Positions 11,746-23,331 of a DNA stretch of 64,000 nucleotides are shown here, one piece after another. The stretch is taken from positions 99,963,470 through 100,027,469 of the forward strand of contig OW121848.1 in the NCBI GenBank assembly GCA_933228895.1. Direction: 5' to 3'. The stretch comes from Platycnemis pennipes (lineage: Eukaryota; Arthropoda; Insecta; Odonata; Platycnemididae). Numbering within the stretch: position 1 is the stretch's first letter; every line of letters begins with the position of its first letter. The notes below the pieces were generated by a model. The model did no database searches, was not told the origin of the DNA, and saw only the letters and a list, made by a program, of their open reading frames with translations. Both the position numbers and the translations under genes were made by a program.

Positions 11746-12980
11746 TAAAGAAGCAAATATATACGGTTTTCTTATATCCCCGTTGTTTATGCAACTTTTT
11801 CAACGCATTATTAAGTGTTTTGTAAAATCAATAACCTCTAAAACTGATTGAAGAACTTCACTTACATAACCAACCTTTTTAATGAAAGATTTTGAGAAAC
11901 AGCTTTCGGGACGTATACGTGAAGGCTTTAGTCGCTGTTGTATTTTGATTTGATTGTATGTACCTATCTTCTGAATATAAGCTGACGTGCAGTGTCAATA
12001 AACCATGAGTTACGGGGAGCGTAAATGAATATGTTTCCTATATGCCATACGAGGAATATATTAAATTTTGCACAGAAATGTTGCCCATTATGGTGACAAT
12101 GTCCGAATACAATGATAAATCCGGAATTAATTGAAGGATATCCAAAATGTTAATACTGTTTTTTTGTGTGCCACACAAACGTTCAATTTTTTTCCTAACC
12201 TATCTCTGATGTAACTCGGCTGTCAATTATTAAATAATTGAGATATAATGTCAGCTGTCTTCATTCTAAATTTAAACAGTTGAAATGGGAGATTTCCCGT
12301 TTTTGTGAAGTGTCAGTTTTATAAAACAAAAGAAGAACTTGGTTTTCGCGCTTTTCCGCGGCATTTAACCCGATTTCCTTTTTATACACTGCAAGAAAAT
12401 TTTTCAAGTGAAATAACAATTTTTGATTGGTGTTGGCAGAGACGGAATGGGTAAAAACTATAAGTAGATGTGTTTCATTCTGAAGTCAGTGGGAACTCCG
12501 GTTTCTTTAAGTTGCTAGATTAATGACTTCCAATCTGGAAAGATCGGTTTCTAATTCCGGAAAATAATTTTTCACTTTTGTATCACTCGTGATCTTTATT
12601 ATTGCGGTGCAAGTTGTTATTGAAGTTACACTTTGTGTCAGGGGGTGAATTCACACCAAACATGCATTACATACCATTCATAAAATAGGTTTAGTAAATG
12701 TATTCTGTGTACACTTCCCAATTTAAAAAAGATAGATAATGCAAAGCAAGCATGCAATAACAAGTTTTAAGTAGGATTAGCTTAAAGTCCTCATACCAAC
12801 GTGCAACTACCTATGCTATCCATAGATACTCTTGTATTTATACTATTGGATATATTTACAGCTATTCATGTCCCAATTGTACTAGGAAAGGAGGACTAAA
12901 TTTCAACCCACAGTTTGACATTGATTCCCATTTTAGTTCATCTAACAGGCTGGTTACGCTAATATAAGTACATAGTTATC
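11746..12980. other. AT-rich non-coding stretch
   Basis: No supported gene or repeat. One GC pocket at 12343-12365 (TTTTCGCGC, then CCGCGGC) could be a transcription-factor site but has no supporting context. Confidence 0.4.
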
Positions 12981-12984
12981 ATAA

Positions 12985-13870
12985 CGTCCCTTTAAAAATC
13001 TTGCCGATCTTCACTGCACACGCTCCAGTTCATTATTTAAAACTATTTCGCAAGGATCCCATATCCAGGCAGCATATTTCAAAGGAGACCTAACAAGGGA
13101 AAGGTAACTAATTTCTTGTACATGATCGTTACATTTGCCCAGTACCCCTTTGATGAATCCCAGTTTACGATTAGATTGACCCATTATTTTACGTATGAAA
13201 GATCATGTGCCAGTCTTATTCCAAGATATTTCATAGATTCCGCCTTTGTCAATTCCTTATGTAGTAAGTGCTAGGAGGAGAACTTCTTTTTCAAAAAAAT
13301 CATGACCCATTACTACGCATTTTTTCAAATTTAATTCCAACTGCCATGCATCCCACCAGTTTTCAATTGCTTCTAGGTCAGCATTCAAAGACTCTTCATC
13401 GTCAGGGAAATAAATTTCCCTGTACACTACTACGTCATCGGCAAATAGACGAAGCTTACTTTTTACCACTTTAATGATATCATTCATGTACAGAAGGAAC
13501 AAGAGTAGACCTATCACAATACCCTGTGGCACACCCGAAGTGACTTCAATTGCCGAGTAGGTAACACCGACCAAAACAACCCTTTGCACGTGATCGCATG
13601 GAAATGCATTAATCCATGATACCTAAATTTTTCTGTGTAACCCATAAGATTTTAATTTAACAATAGTTTTGCTATGAGACACCTTTTCAAAATCTTTCTT
13701 GAAATTGAGAAATATAGAATAATGGAATAATAATAAATAATGGAATACTTTTTTCCGAGAGGCTAAAATATCGTGAGGAAATATTGCAAGTTGAGTTTCA
13801 CATGATTTGCTCTTCTGGAAGCCAAGCTGAACAATGGTCAACAAATCCTGGCTACCTAGGTGTCCCATGA
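12985..13870 (-). pseudogene. LINE family 2 reverse transcriptase (Jockey/CR1-like), degraded
   Basis: Minus-strand pieces in order. At 13868-13623: QLGFQKSKSCETQLAIF, HDI, then LNFKKDFEKVSH, the fingers and first palm motif (family FxKAFDxVxH). At 13589-13257: VTSGVPQGIVIGLLLFLLY, MNDI, then LRLFADDVVVYR, i.e. motif B and the catalytic ADD motif, followed by the LNLKKC block. From about 13250 to 12985 come frame-broken traces of YLGI, LGFIKGVLG and WDPCEIVLNNELERVQ typical of the thumb and post-thumb region. The reverse transcriptase copies element RNA at the target site. An AT-rich stretch interrupts the first palm motif (about 13700-13760), and stops and frameshifts break the rest, so it is inactive. 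Different from LINE family 1. Confidence 0.85.
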
Positions 13871-14625
13871 CTGAAATTACAATTATTTACTTTGGGTAAA
13901 GATAATGCTGACGCTGGATTTCTCTCTGCCTTTCCGTTCTCTGAAAAAAATCGTATCCTTATTCCAAGGATAATCAATCCTGAATGGCACAATTGGACTC
14001 ACTTGCCATTTGCCTCCCAAACTATGAATTTTACTTTTGAAGTCGAATGCCGAGTTTTTTTTGGCACTATACTTTCAAACTCGAATTTATGTCATTTCCT
14101 TAACACAGCGGAGGCGCCTAGAACGCTTTTCGGTTCCGGGACTACGCTTCGCGCCACCTTTCGACAGCGATTGCGCCCCCGTGCCACGTTGAGGGCCCAT
14201 TGAAACGAAGGCGCCGCGCGGAGTGTCCCCCGTGATCAATATGCACTCCGTGGAGTGTGTCGCGGACGCCGTACCGCGGAAGGAGGGCGGTGGGGACCCG
14301 CCCACGGACGCCCACACGAAGAATTGATTGGCCTCGAAGGAGAAGCCGTCTCCGGAAATGGTGTGCATCCGGTTCGGAATGCGCTCTTGAGTTGCCTGAG
14401 GGAGGGGGGAGGACGTGGTGAACGTCGCGGCGGCCTACTCGAGCCGCCGACTGCGTGCCGCGGCAAAAGCGCGCCTCTGTCGGGACGGGGTGGCGAATGG
14501 GCGGAGGGAAACCGCGGGAAAATGCTAAGGCAAATCCCCCACCCTCCTTGCACATACTCTACACCACTCCAACCCCCTCTCCTCCCTCCACCCTCGCTCG
14601 ACCGAAGAATTCAGAGGTTTGGATC

Positions 14626-14639
14626 GTTACCATGGCAAC
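14626..14639. promoter_or_regulatory. RFX X-box, consensus match
   Basis: GTTACCATGGCAAC is a two-half-site match to the X-box bound by RFX winged-helix factors (consensus GTNRCC, 0-3 spacer, RGYAAC) and is nearly palindromic. In animals X-boxes near transcription starts commonly control ciliary genes. Its position inside the CpG-dense block supports a promoter role. No adjacent gene was identified. Confidence 0.6.
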
Positions 14640-15917
14640 GGGTCGAGCCGTGCGCCGATCACAGGGAGGGGTGGGCGGGAGGGAAGGGGGCGAGAGGGGC
14701 GGGCCCACGAAGGAGGAGGAGGTCGCTTGCCGCTCGAGAGAGGGCAGTGTGTCGGCGGGAGTGCCTGTTGATGGCCGAGCAACCCTCGGGAGCCGCCGCC
14801 GACAGAGCCGTCGCTATCTTGCCGTCGTCCACTGCCACCCTGCCCGCGCGCCTACGTTCCTCCTAGGGGGTTTGCAGGAGAGGAGGGGATGAAGGAAACC
14901 CGGCCCAGCGTCGCGGTGGATGGCGGGAGTGCCGTCGGTCTCTGTGGCTGTAGGGTAGCCCGACCGAGGCTCAGGGGGTCTTACGGGTGTAGAGGCGGAT
15001 CCACAATCTCCGCCTCCCGCGGAAACGTCCAAGGAGGGTGGGGGAAGGAGTGTTAAGGTGCAGGGGGGCGTGTCTTCCCCGCAGCGGACGTGAAAAGGGA
15101 GAGCGCGGAACCGTACGGGAGACAGGAGCCAGACCTTCTCGCGCGTCGGAAGGAAGAGGTCTCTGCTTCCTGCGGTGGAGTGCGTCCCTTTCAACAGTCG
15201 CCCCTTGTTGTTGGTGGGAAAGAAGGATAGGGGCGGATGGAAGTGGGCGGGATTCCTCCTCTCTCTCGCCTTCCTCTCCGGCGTGCGCCTTCGTCATCGT
15301 CTCCCGTGACACCACTCGCTCACGGAAATCCCGCCCTTTAGTCGTTCCCGCCGTCCTCTTCCCGCCGCGTATCACACTCCTCGCGTGGTGCCGCGTGACG
15401 GAGGCCGGGGAGAAGTGCCCGGCGGTCGCGCCGATGGGTTCGCGCGGCGATCGACTCACGAGCGCCCTCCGGTGGTCCCCGATGCCCTTCGGAGGCCGAG
15501 CTCTGTTCGCAGTCTCTACGTGACACGCTCGGGACCGGTCGTCCACTCGCTCGTTCACGAGGATAATTCTACCCTTCGGGCAAGCCACCCCGCGTCGCTT
15601 TTCCCCCGCCGGACGCTACCGTTCCGCGGCGCGAAGCCGACCAGGGAAAACGGCGAAGGTGTGTCGGAGTTATCGGTGGCACATCGCCGGCCTTGAAGCG
15701 GGAAAGCTCCTGGGGGTAATCGTGCATCTTGCATCGCCGTGAAGGGGAGTATTTTGCGGAACAAGGGAGTGAGGGGAGTGGGTGGTGGATACCTCGACTT
15801 GGTGTGTTCGAAAAGAGGGAAGGCAGGTTTATCCGTGGTTTGGGAAGGATACTACCATCCTGGGCCTTGGGTAGGTGGGATGGAGGGAGGTGGGGATGTG
15901 AACCGGCCACGGGGTTG

Positions 15918-15947
15918 ACTTTGTGTGTGTGTGTGCGCGTGAATGTG
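15918..15947. repeat. (GT)n microsatellite
   Basis: A short TTTGTGTGTGTGTGTG run followed by CGCGTGAATGTGTGAG. Confidence 0.8.
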
Positions 15948-16480
15948 TGAGCAAGACTTTGAAGCAGAGGATAAGACGGTGGAGAGGAGTGGGAGGAGAT
16001 GGGGAAGTGCGGTGTCTCACAATTAGGACCGGACATAGGGGTGCGGTCGTCGTCTCCTCGCCCTTGGCACGCATCACCAGGACGGCTGTGCGGTGCAGGA
16101 GGAGGAGGGGGCGTGGTACTCGGCCCTCGGAGGCAGTGAGAATGGTGTGAGTGAAGAGAAAGGAGGAGGTGTAGTCGGTGGAGGAATAGTTGTGAAGGGC
16201 TCGCGGAAGGTTTTGGTGGTGTTGGTCGGGAAGGGGCGGGTCGCTCTTGAAAGGGAAAGGAAAATTATGTAGAGGGTGTGGGAGGTGGGTGGGTATTGAG
16301 GCTTGGTGTGGGTGGGCAGTGCGTGTTTTGTGCCCCCAGTGAATATTTTTTTTCCACCCCCACGCCAAGAACGGGGGAGTTTGGTCTGGAGTTGGGCGTG
16401 AGAGGAGGATGGCCACTGGAGGAGGGGAGGGGAAAGGGGGAGGGGAAAGAGGTGCGAATGCTACCGATTCATACGCTTGT

Positions 16481-19420
16481 GTTTATGATATGTGTTACCA
16501 TAATATTTTTACCTATGATCAATAACAGTCGTGATTGAAGCTTTTCTATTTTTTTGCCCTAGGGAATGGTTTCTCTCGGAATTTTCTTTCCTACTTTCAC
16601 TTTATTTTATTTTACATCGGTAGAATTGGCTTGATGTATTCCTTTTGAGTTTTTTTTCCTTGAATGGGAGACGTAGTGGTGAGGCAGATCGGGCAAGAGA
16701 TTATACGATGCCAGGGAGGAGAAATAGGCCATTGATCTGGGTGTCACTATTTTGGAAACCTATGGAAACCTTACCTTCGTATGATTCACGAAATATCCTC
16801 ATGGCACTCGATTCATTCTACTTTTTTAACCTCGGGTTTAATCATTTGAGTTGACGTTGCTACTACTATTTAGACGCATTAAGTATTGCACTACCAGCGA
16901 AATCCGTAAATCCAGTTACATTGTGGTTTCATTTGTACCAATTTTCTTTGCTCTTTCGAATTTATAATTGCGAATTCTGTTACGGCGTAGTGGTTCTCAT
17001 TACTTTGGCTGGTATCTTATTTAAATGTTGTTCATCCTCTCAATCGTGATGTTTGCGACTCTCAAAAAGGATGGCACATTACTCGCGGGCACCTCACATG
17101 TCTTTTTCTCGATTTCTGTGTTGAAGATGCATTAATAAAATCGCTGCCGTGGTATGTTATTGATATTTTTCATCGTAATTGATGTGATGAGACGGATGAG
17201 TTATGTAAATCAAAAAAGAATATAAGGAAAAGAATTGTGTCACTCTTCAGTACATGTGGTCTCTTGCCCGAACTGTGTCACTTTATATTTTTGGGTCAGC
17301 AGTAGATTTAATTAGGCATTTACGGGTTTCAATTTCATTTTTCATGGTAACATCATCATAGTGTACTCATTGACATAGTTGGGTGTTCGTAAAAGTGCGA
17401 TAGTCCCCTTGTGTTCTCTTTACCCGCACTTAACGTTTCTTTGTATTTCATTAGCTACCCCGTACTTCCTTCTCCTCTCCATTCAGCATGGCTACCCCTC
17501 GCCGCTCTTTATATGCGTATTGGCATTTACACTCATATAAATCCCCAGACAGTGAGATTTAATGGTTAAAGATTTCATAAAGATGCATTTATAGGCGGGC
17601 ACGCGCTATGCCGTATTGCTCATGTCACGTGGTGATAGCATTTGGTTTTGCATTTGACGAATGTTGTAATGTATTTACCGCTTTTTCGAGTATATTGTGC
17701 AGTTCACTTCTGTGTTACGGCGCTTGGTTCTAATGATGAAAAGCTTGCGCACGTTGTTGGGCATTAAAGTCATTCAAATGCTACATAATTTTCAAGTTGC
17801 ATTCATAAGCTTTTACAATCTGCTGATCATAGCACACATTTAAATTCGTAAGTAATGTTAACATGCTTAGAGAATAAGTAAATGTTTCTTTGCAGTTGAT
17901 ATTTCTAATAGCATTCATTAATGCTCATTTATATTGATACCGCTTCTCATTGGTATCATATGCTTAGTATTTGATTTATATGTTCATACTTTTTGATGCA
18001 GTGAGTGGCTTGGTTATAGATATTATATTGTATTGCTTGGAGTATTTAAAGAGTGATTAGACTGTATGGTTTAAAGTATACACTGAGTTGGTGCATTCAA
18101 TGTGAGCCACTATTTTGCGGCTGTTCATGTAATTGTATTTTCCTTACATCTTATGATCGACCCACTTCTTTTATCTGCAAGTTCATCAACACAAATGTTA
18201 TACGTTCCCGTAACGCACTGAGCAGAAAATGAAAAATTTCGTAATTTATGTTCAAAGTAAAATTCACTCTGATTGTATTTTATTAGAAAGTTACATGAGT
18301 ATATTGATTCACCAACCGATTTTAATTGACCTTTGTCAACTAATCAATTCTCTAAATATATCTGCCGTTCGGATATCTCGTCAGTATTGGGACCATTGCG
18401 TTTTTATGGCGCTCCTGCATTTTTTTATGATTTCACTATTCTTGACAGGCAACCTCACATTGTTAGTGGGGACTTGTCTCTTTCATTTAATCTGCATGTC
18501 TACTTTGAAATATTGGTAGATATTCTAAAAGGCGAACGAAGAAAAAAATTGTCTCTATTTTCTCCAAAAATATCACTTGGTAAGTAGCTTATTCAGAAAT
18601 CCAGCATCCTCCCACTCTTATGATTGGAGGATATCGAGTGGTTGCAATAGTGGTGGCTGAAAATTGATACTGAGCCTTGAACGCTCGCTTAAAATATATG
18701 TCGTCCAGCGGCGAATTGGATCATTTTGAGTCAAGATGGTTGGGCTCATTCTTCACCACCAATCCAAAATAGTCACTATGCAAAATATTGTAAGAAGAGA
18801 TAACTTATCATCTCCATGTTGCCCCCCGTAATGAGTAATTCTGTCCGAAAGGATTCATTTCCTTAATAGGCCTTGCTTATCGATGATCGGAAGAGGATAC
18901 GAAGCCCTAATAACTGTTTGGAGAGAGTGGGCAGGGAAACAGGAGTATTGAGAGGCAAAAGAAAGGTTTGCGTAAGTCAGTTGATCAGTGTCGTGCGATC
19001 AGCTGATTTTGTTTGGAGCAGGATGCCTCGCGTATAGGATAATTTCTGCTCACTTTAGAGTTATTCGGGCGAGTGTCGAGAATTTAAAGAAATGACAGTT
19101 TCGTCAGTGCTAAACGTGACGCGCCGGGCATCCGAATCTGGAATGGACTTTCTCTATTAGGAGAGGGAATGGGCGAGGTGTGGGAGACAATGATCAAAGT
19201 TGGAATCGAATGTCAGATGGCGAGCAGCTTGCGTTGTGCGCTGTTAGCAGGACACGGGTGCCTTGCTTCCATTACGCTCTCCCTAAGGCGGTTTTTATCG
19301 TTGATTTTCATTGAGTGGTCTTGTGCTAGGAGAGGTGAGTGGTGACAATTCGCCCTATAAAGCAATGAATTACATGGAAAACGTCCCAAATGAATGAGCA
19401 ACTGTTAGGAAAATAACCCT
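16481..19420. other. AT-rich non-coding stretch
   Basis: No supported gene. Overlapping open frames at 18229-18587 end near a donor-like TTGGTAAGTAG (about 18579) but have no recognisable protein character. Confidence 0.4.
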
Positions 19421-19422
19421 TG

Positions 19423-19466
19423 TTCATAGATTCATTCACATAGATTCATAGATTCATTCACATAAT
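19423..19466. repeat. Short tandem duplication, about 20-bp unit
   Basis: CATAGATTCATTCACATA occurs twice in near-direct succession, apparently a recent slip duplication. Confidence 0.7.
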
Positions 19467-20029
19467 TCCCAAGATTTGACGCTGCCTCAAGTTGTGCAAT
19501 TCATTGCTTTGTGTAAAAAGTCCTTTAGGCTGCTCATAATTTCCAATTTCATGAAATAAACGACTTTGCACACCGACTACGGTTGAGTTTTGGTTTTACT
19601 AGCCGCAATAGGCTAAAATCGCAATGAGGTCTAGAGCTACATGACTACAGTGAAAGAAAGCGAGAGATTTTCGTGTTGAGTAAATAGCTATATTAAATTC
19701 TAATCATGTGATCTTCTCTTCAGTCATGTGATTAACAATCATTCACTGTTAGCTCCCGATGATTTGAAGCAGTGTAGTCTCTATATTGTCCCAGATCACC
19801 AAAATGAAGCCTCAGGTATGTTTCTGAAATAACAGACATCATCATTTTTAATTCTGTTGCTATGTTACGACGGTTAGAGGTCATGATGTGAGCGCGAGTT
19901 CCATGAATACCTGAACAAAGAAGAGACAGTTTTGTGAAGGAAGGTTTTGAGTTCGGTATCTCATCCACACGCGAGATGCGTGAGCATCGCAATGTTGTAT
20001 ATTTGGGTGTTGTGGTATTTTTATATCGG

Positions 20030-20155
20030 TTCTCGGCTTTGAGTGCAGTCCTCCGTCCGTCAAATGGGACGTTAAACAGTGAGCCCTTTGGCGCCTTTCT
20101 TGTGAAGAGGAGGCTAATGCCGGGATTATCACGGCGCATCTTGTTTCCTTGAAGT
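20030..20155 (+). mobile_element. SINE-A copy 4, core
   Basis: GAGTGCAGTCCTCCGTCCGTC, then ATGGGACGTTAAACAG, GGCGCCTTTCTTGTGAAGAG and GAGGCTAATGCCG follow the family order. Head not clear. Confidence 0.75.
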
Positions 20156-20159
20156 GCAG

Positions 20160-21330
20160 CGAATTGAATACCCGGGGTGGGGCGAAAATCGTGGATCTTT
20201 ACGTGATGCGAACTCGGGCCATTGTTACATGCATCTCTGAATCTATGTGGATCCCGAAAATATCACTTCCGTTTTACAAATTCTGCCTAGCGTTCCATAT
20301 CGCTACCCTTTTCCCTTGAAGACACTGGGGGGGGATTATTGTGTCTACGAGCCGTATACTGCCGGGGAGGTTCGCGTTGTGGGCCGAGACACCGTGCTTG
20401 GAAGATCACGCGTTCCTTGCCGGTTTCGTTTCTCTCCATATTTAACGGATCGAAAATCTCCGCCAGAACCGGCTAGTCCACCAACCGTTTGTAACCAACC
20501 TGTTCATGGTGTGCGAGATGCAAGTTGAACGTTTGTTGTGTGGATGAAGAGATGAAGATAGATAGGGAGTGGGAGGTACCGGTTTGGTGTGACTGGCTGT
20601 CCGGTTCGCATGTCTACGTTCACAGATTTTAGTATCGGCTCTCGGCTTGCGTGCTGTGTGAATGACACTTAGAGTGCAGTACTCCGTACGCCGAATGGGA
20701 CGTTAAACAGTTGACCCCTTGGCACCTTTCGTGCGAAGAGGAGGCTAATGCCGACGTCGGGTTTCTCTCCCTGAATAGGTCTTAGCCCTCTCGAATACCC
20801 AACCATGCTGAAAGGGCGCAAATGGTAATAACTATCGGTCGCCTCCCACAGTTCACGAAAACGATAGGGAGTGGGCAATGGTTGGATGTCGCATGCGTCC
20901 GTCTGTTGCCCTCCGTGTCCCGTGCCCGTCTCCCCTTGGCCTTGACGGCAGTGCCCCTCGGTGTGGCCCTCCTTCCCACCGCTCCCCCAACAGCTGTCCC
21001 TAACGTGACGGGAGGCCGGCGAGTTCATTCATCGCCGGCAAGGCCGTAGGGGTGAATGGGAGGAAACTCGGGGGGAGAGATCTCGCCGCTCGGGGTGAGC
21101 CGTCTCGCGTTTGGGAAGAGGAGGAGTGGGGAGTGAAGGGGAGGGGGGGCTAGGAGGGGGGAAAGGGAAGGCGAGGGAGGGAGTCAGCTGATGAGAGACG
21201 GAGCACGCGGCGGACCCCGCCCTTGAAATGAAGGGAGCGTCTCACGCGCTCGGGTGCGTGTGGGGGTTTGATGGTGCTGGGCGCGAACCGTAGCCGCCTT
21301 CTTCGTCAAACTTTTGCACCCGCGCTTACT
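20160..21330. promoter_or_regulatory. GC-rich block 2
   Basis: Elevated CpG content, strongest at 20880-21300, with a purine-rich GGGAG-type stretch at 21050-21190. It contains SINE-A copy 5. Short open frames on both strands look like by-products of composition. It could be a secondary promoter or enhancer region; no gene was recognised. Confidence 0.35.
20590..20800 (+). mobile_element. SINE-A copy 5
   Basis: Contains CGTGCTGTGTGAATGACACTT, AGAGTGCAGTACTCCGTACG, CGAATGGGACGTTAAACAG, TTGGCACCTTTCGTGCGAAG and GAGGCTAATGCCGACGTCGG, then GGTTTCTCTCCCT. It lies only about 600 bp from copy 4 in the same orientation and shares with it the diagnostic AAGAGGAGGCTAATGCCG and TTAAACAG variants. Confidence 0.8.
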
Positions 21331-21895
21331 AGCGGCAGTTATTGGAAGATCGTGAAGTAATGGGGGCGTTTACTCGGAACCGAAATCGCAATTTTGTACA
21401 CGAAATCGTTAGATGGAACCAAAAAAAGGTTTTTAGTGAAAAAAATTAATCTTCTAACCACGACCATTCACTCATAAATCAAAAATTAAAATAAGCAAAA
21501 GGTGACGCCCACCGAAAAAGCTGCTGTGATAACATTGACGTCATTTTCATTCCGTCCTTGACTGCTTTTCGTGGATGGGAAGGGAGTGGAGGGGGATTCT
21601 CGGAAGGTCTGCTCGCACAAATGATGTCGCAACTGTCCTATTGGCAGAGTATGCTATTTCTTCCCCATTGCGATAAGGCTAAGTAGCTTCGCGGGCTCAG
21701 TTGTGGATGGACGAAGTCGTTATGCGTCAGAGGTTGCACCACGCCCACTTTTCCGAAAGGGTTAAAAACATCAGTTTTTCGCCGCTTATAACTCGAGAAA
21801 TAATTGACGGATCAAAAAACGGAAAAATACGGGTCTTTTTATTTTAAAAACTCTATCAGATTCAGCAATTAAAAAAAATATGGTAAACGACCCCA
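21331..21895. other. Non-coding stretch with a CRE palindrome
   Basis: A mixture of AT-rich and moderate-GC DNA. Apart from the CRE at 21536 nothing is recognisable. Confidence 0.4.
21536..21543. promoter_or_regulatory. CRE palindrome TGACGTCA
   Basis: An exact full-site cAMP-response element sequence as bound by CREB/ATF-type bZIP proteins. One 8-mer can occur by chance, so functional weight is low. Confidence 0.3.
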
Positions 21896-21899
21896 TTGG

Positions 21900-22005
21900 G
21901 ATGTTGGGTTGGAGTGGTGGCTAGAGTACCATTCCGAGTGCCACGGTCCGAATCTCAGCTTAGGTACAGATTATTCAACGGTACACCGGAATTGGAGGAT
22001 AGTAA
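21900..22005 (+). mobile_element. SINE-A head-only fragment (copy 6)
   Basis: GTTGGAGTGGTGGCTAGAGT, then ACC, CCGAGTGCCACGGTCCGAAT and CTCAGC match the tRNA-like head of SINE-A. The following sequence does not match the family core, so the copy is truncated or chimeric. Confidence 0.55.
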
Positions 22006-22225
22006 CCCTCTATCCACCAAACCAACCCGATCCTTGGACCCGTTCGTTTCGAGTGAGAAATACGGCTCGGTACGCAGATTTCGCTATTCTCTTCCTCTTG
22101 CCATTACTGAAACCTTCGATAAACCCTGCCAGCTGGTCCCAGGGCGCGTTTGTGCGACTGGTAGGTCATCTGCCAATTAGCAGATAGGGGAGGAGGAATC
22201 GGTGGAGTAAAGGGGCTGTGCAGTG

Positions 22226-22521
22226 CACTGTAAAAAGTAGATCTGATTTTAAGGTACAAAAGCGATCTGAATTTCAGATGCAACAATTTTAAGACAGGGT
22301 ATGCTGAATTTCAGCAGTAATATCTTGTCTAAAAATAAGGCAGGTGAACGGCTGAAAATCAGACCACCCAGAATCCTGCTCCCTCTGCTTCCTGCTTAAC
22401 TGCTCCTGTACCAACCATCCATGTTCCTGCCTCTTCCGCACCTTGCATCCGTGCTCCTGCCTTAAACCAGACAGCGCTTAAATTCAGATCGCACTGAAAA
22501 TCAGATCAACTTTTTACAGTG
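22226..22521. mobile_element. Non-autonomous TIR element (MITE-like), 296 bp
   Basis: The ends are inverted repeats. The left end is CACTGTAAAAAGTAGATC, then TGATTTT. The reverse complement of the right end is CACTGTAAAAAGTTGATC, then TGATTTT. Pairing continues imperfectly through GCGATCTGAATTT in both arms. The interior has no open frame and carries CCTGCT-type short repeats. The layout is that of a miniature DNA transposon whose transposase is supplied in trans. I could not see a clean target-site duplication, so the superfamily is not assigned. Confidence 0.75.
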
Positions 22522-22529
22522 TGCAATTG

Positions 22530-23190
22530 AGTTGACCTGATCGTATCGTGCTCATTTATGGCGCGTGAGGTAAATATTATCTTTCAATATGCTCGGCAAC
22601 TTTGCTCTGTTATTCAACTCTCTATCATTCAGTCTGCAGGTATAGCAGGGATCTAGGATCATATAATGTCGTTAATCAAATCTCAAGACCATTACTACGA
22701 TAGTAAATCATAATTGGCATTGGACCTCTGCTTCTTATCGAAATACAATGGAAGCATTGCAATTCATTTGATAAGTTCTCTTATGTGTTATAAGCACTAT
22801 CTTTGAAATGCACTTACCAAAATTTATGTTGTCCTCAGCGTTGTCTCATATTTATAATACCTTTCAAAAATCCGCAATGCAGTTTTCTAAAAGTACATTT
22901 AGACAGCTAAACTGATTTTAAATTGTATTATAAATGCATTTCTCGCGGTCATAAATACATTTTACCGCAAACTGATGGTTGGGGTAAATATCAATTTAAA
23001 CAATGCCAACTATTATTTTGCATGTTTTGAATATCTATACACTTTTTTTTAGTGATAACTTCACGTAAAAACAGGTGCGTTGGTGATAATTTACTTGTTG
23101 GAGTACGTTTTGGTCTGCGCAAAAAAATCTCTACATGCCTTTAAAATGCATCCATATTTGAATAACATTTATTTTTCTATTTTTGTGCAG
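22530..23190. other. AT-rich non-coding stretch
   Basis: No supported gene. It ends in a T-rich tract that forms the possible splice acceptor of the next entry. Confidence 0.35.
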
Positions 23191-23311
23191 TCGGATCTAT
23201 TCGCCGAGTGCTGTTTTGATGTGACCGCTGTAGATTCGCTTTGCGTGATTGAAGGTGAACACTGTAATACAATCGATTTCAGAAGTTTGAGATCGAGACC
23301 AGATGAGAACG
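23191..23311 (+). CDS. Weak candidate internal exon, product unknown
   Basis: A pyrimidine-rich tract ending TTTTTGTGCAG gives a good-looking splice acceptor at 23189-23190. The next 121 bases are locally richer in GC and CpG than their flanks and stay open in one frame, starting SDLFAECCFDVT and continuing SLCVIEGEHC. A possible donor is GAACG|GTCAGA at 23312, which is not a strong consensus; the frame otherwise stops at 23331. I recognise no domain. It could equally be a chance acceptor before a GC-richer patch or a non-coding exon. Confidence 0.2.
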
Positions 23312-23331
23312 GTCAGAATTTGTTTTCCTAA

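Larger units (their letters stand above)
14100..16480. promoter_or_regulatory. Large CpG-dense GC-rich block, candidate promoter region
   Basis: An abrupt switch from AT-rich DNA to a GC-rich sequence full of CpG, lasting about 1.7 kb, then fading into a G/A-rich flank to about 16.48 kb. Many overlapping open frames on both strands up to about 200 codons (for example 14255-14866 and 14971-15588) have Arg/Pro/Gly-rich, low-conservation composition, as expected where stop codons are rare. I do not call any of them genes. Such blocks in AT-rich arthropod DNA often mark unmethylated promoters and 5' exons. A perfect RFX X-box lies inside. I could not identify the gene or the transcribed strand. 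Confidence 0.55.

Noticed and set aside
14255..16416. Multiple 100-205-codon open frames on both strands in the first CpG block
   Set aside because: They overlap in several phases and both strands, and have Arg/Gly/Pro-rich or His/Pro/Ser-rich composition and no recognisable motif. Expected from base composition.
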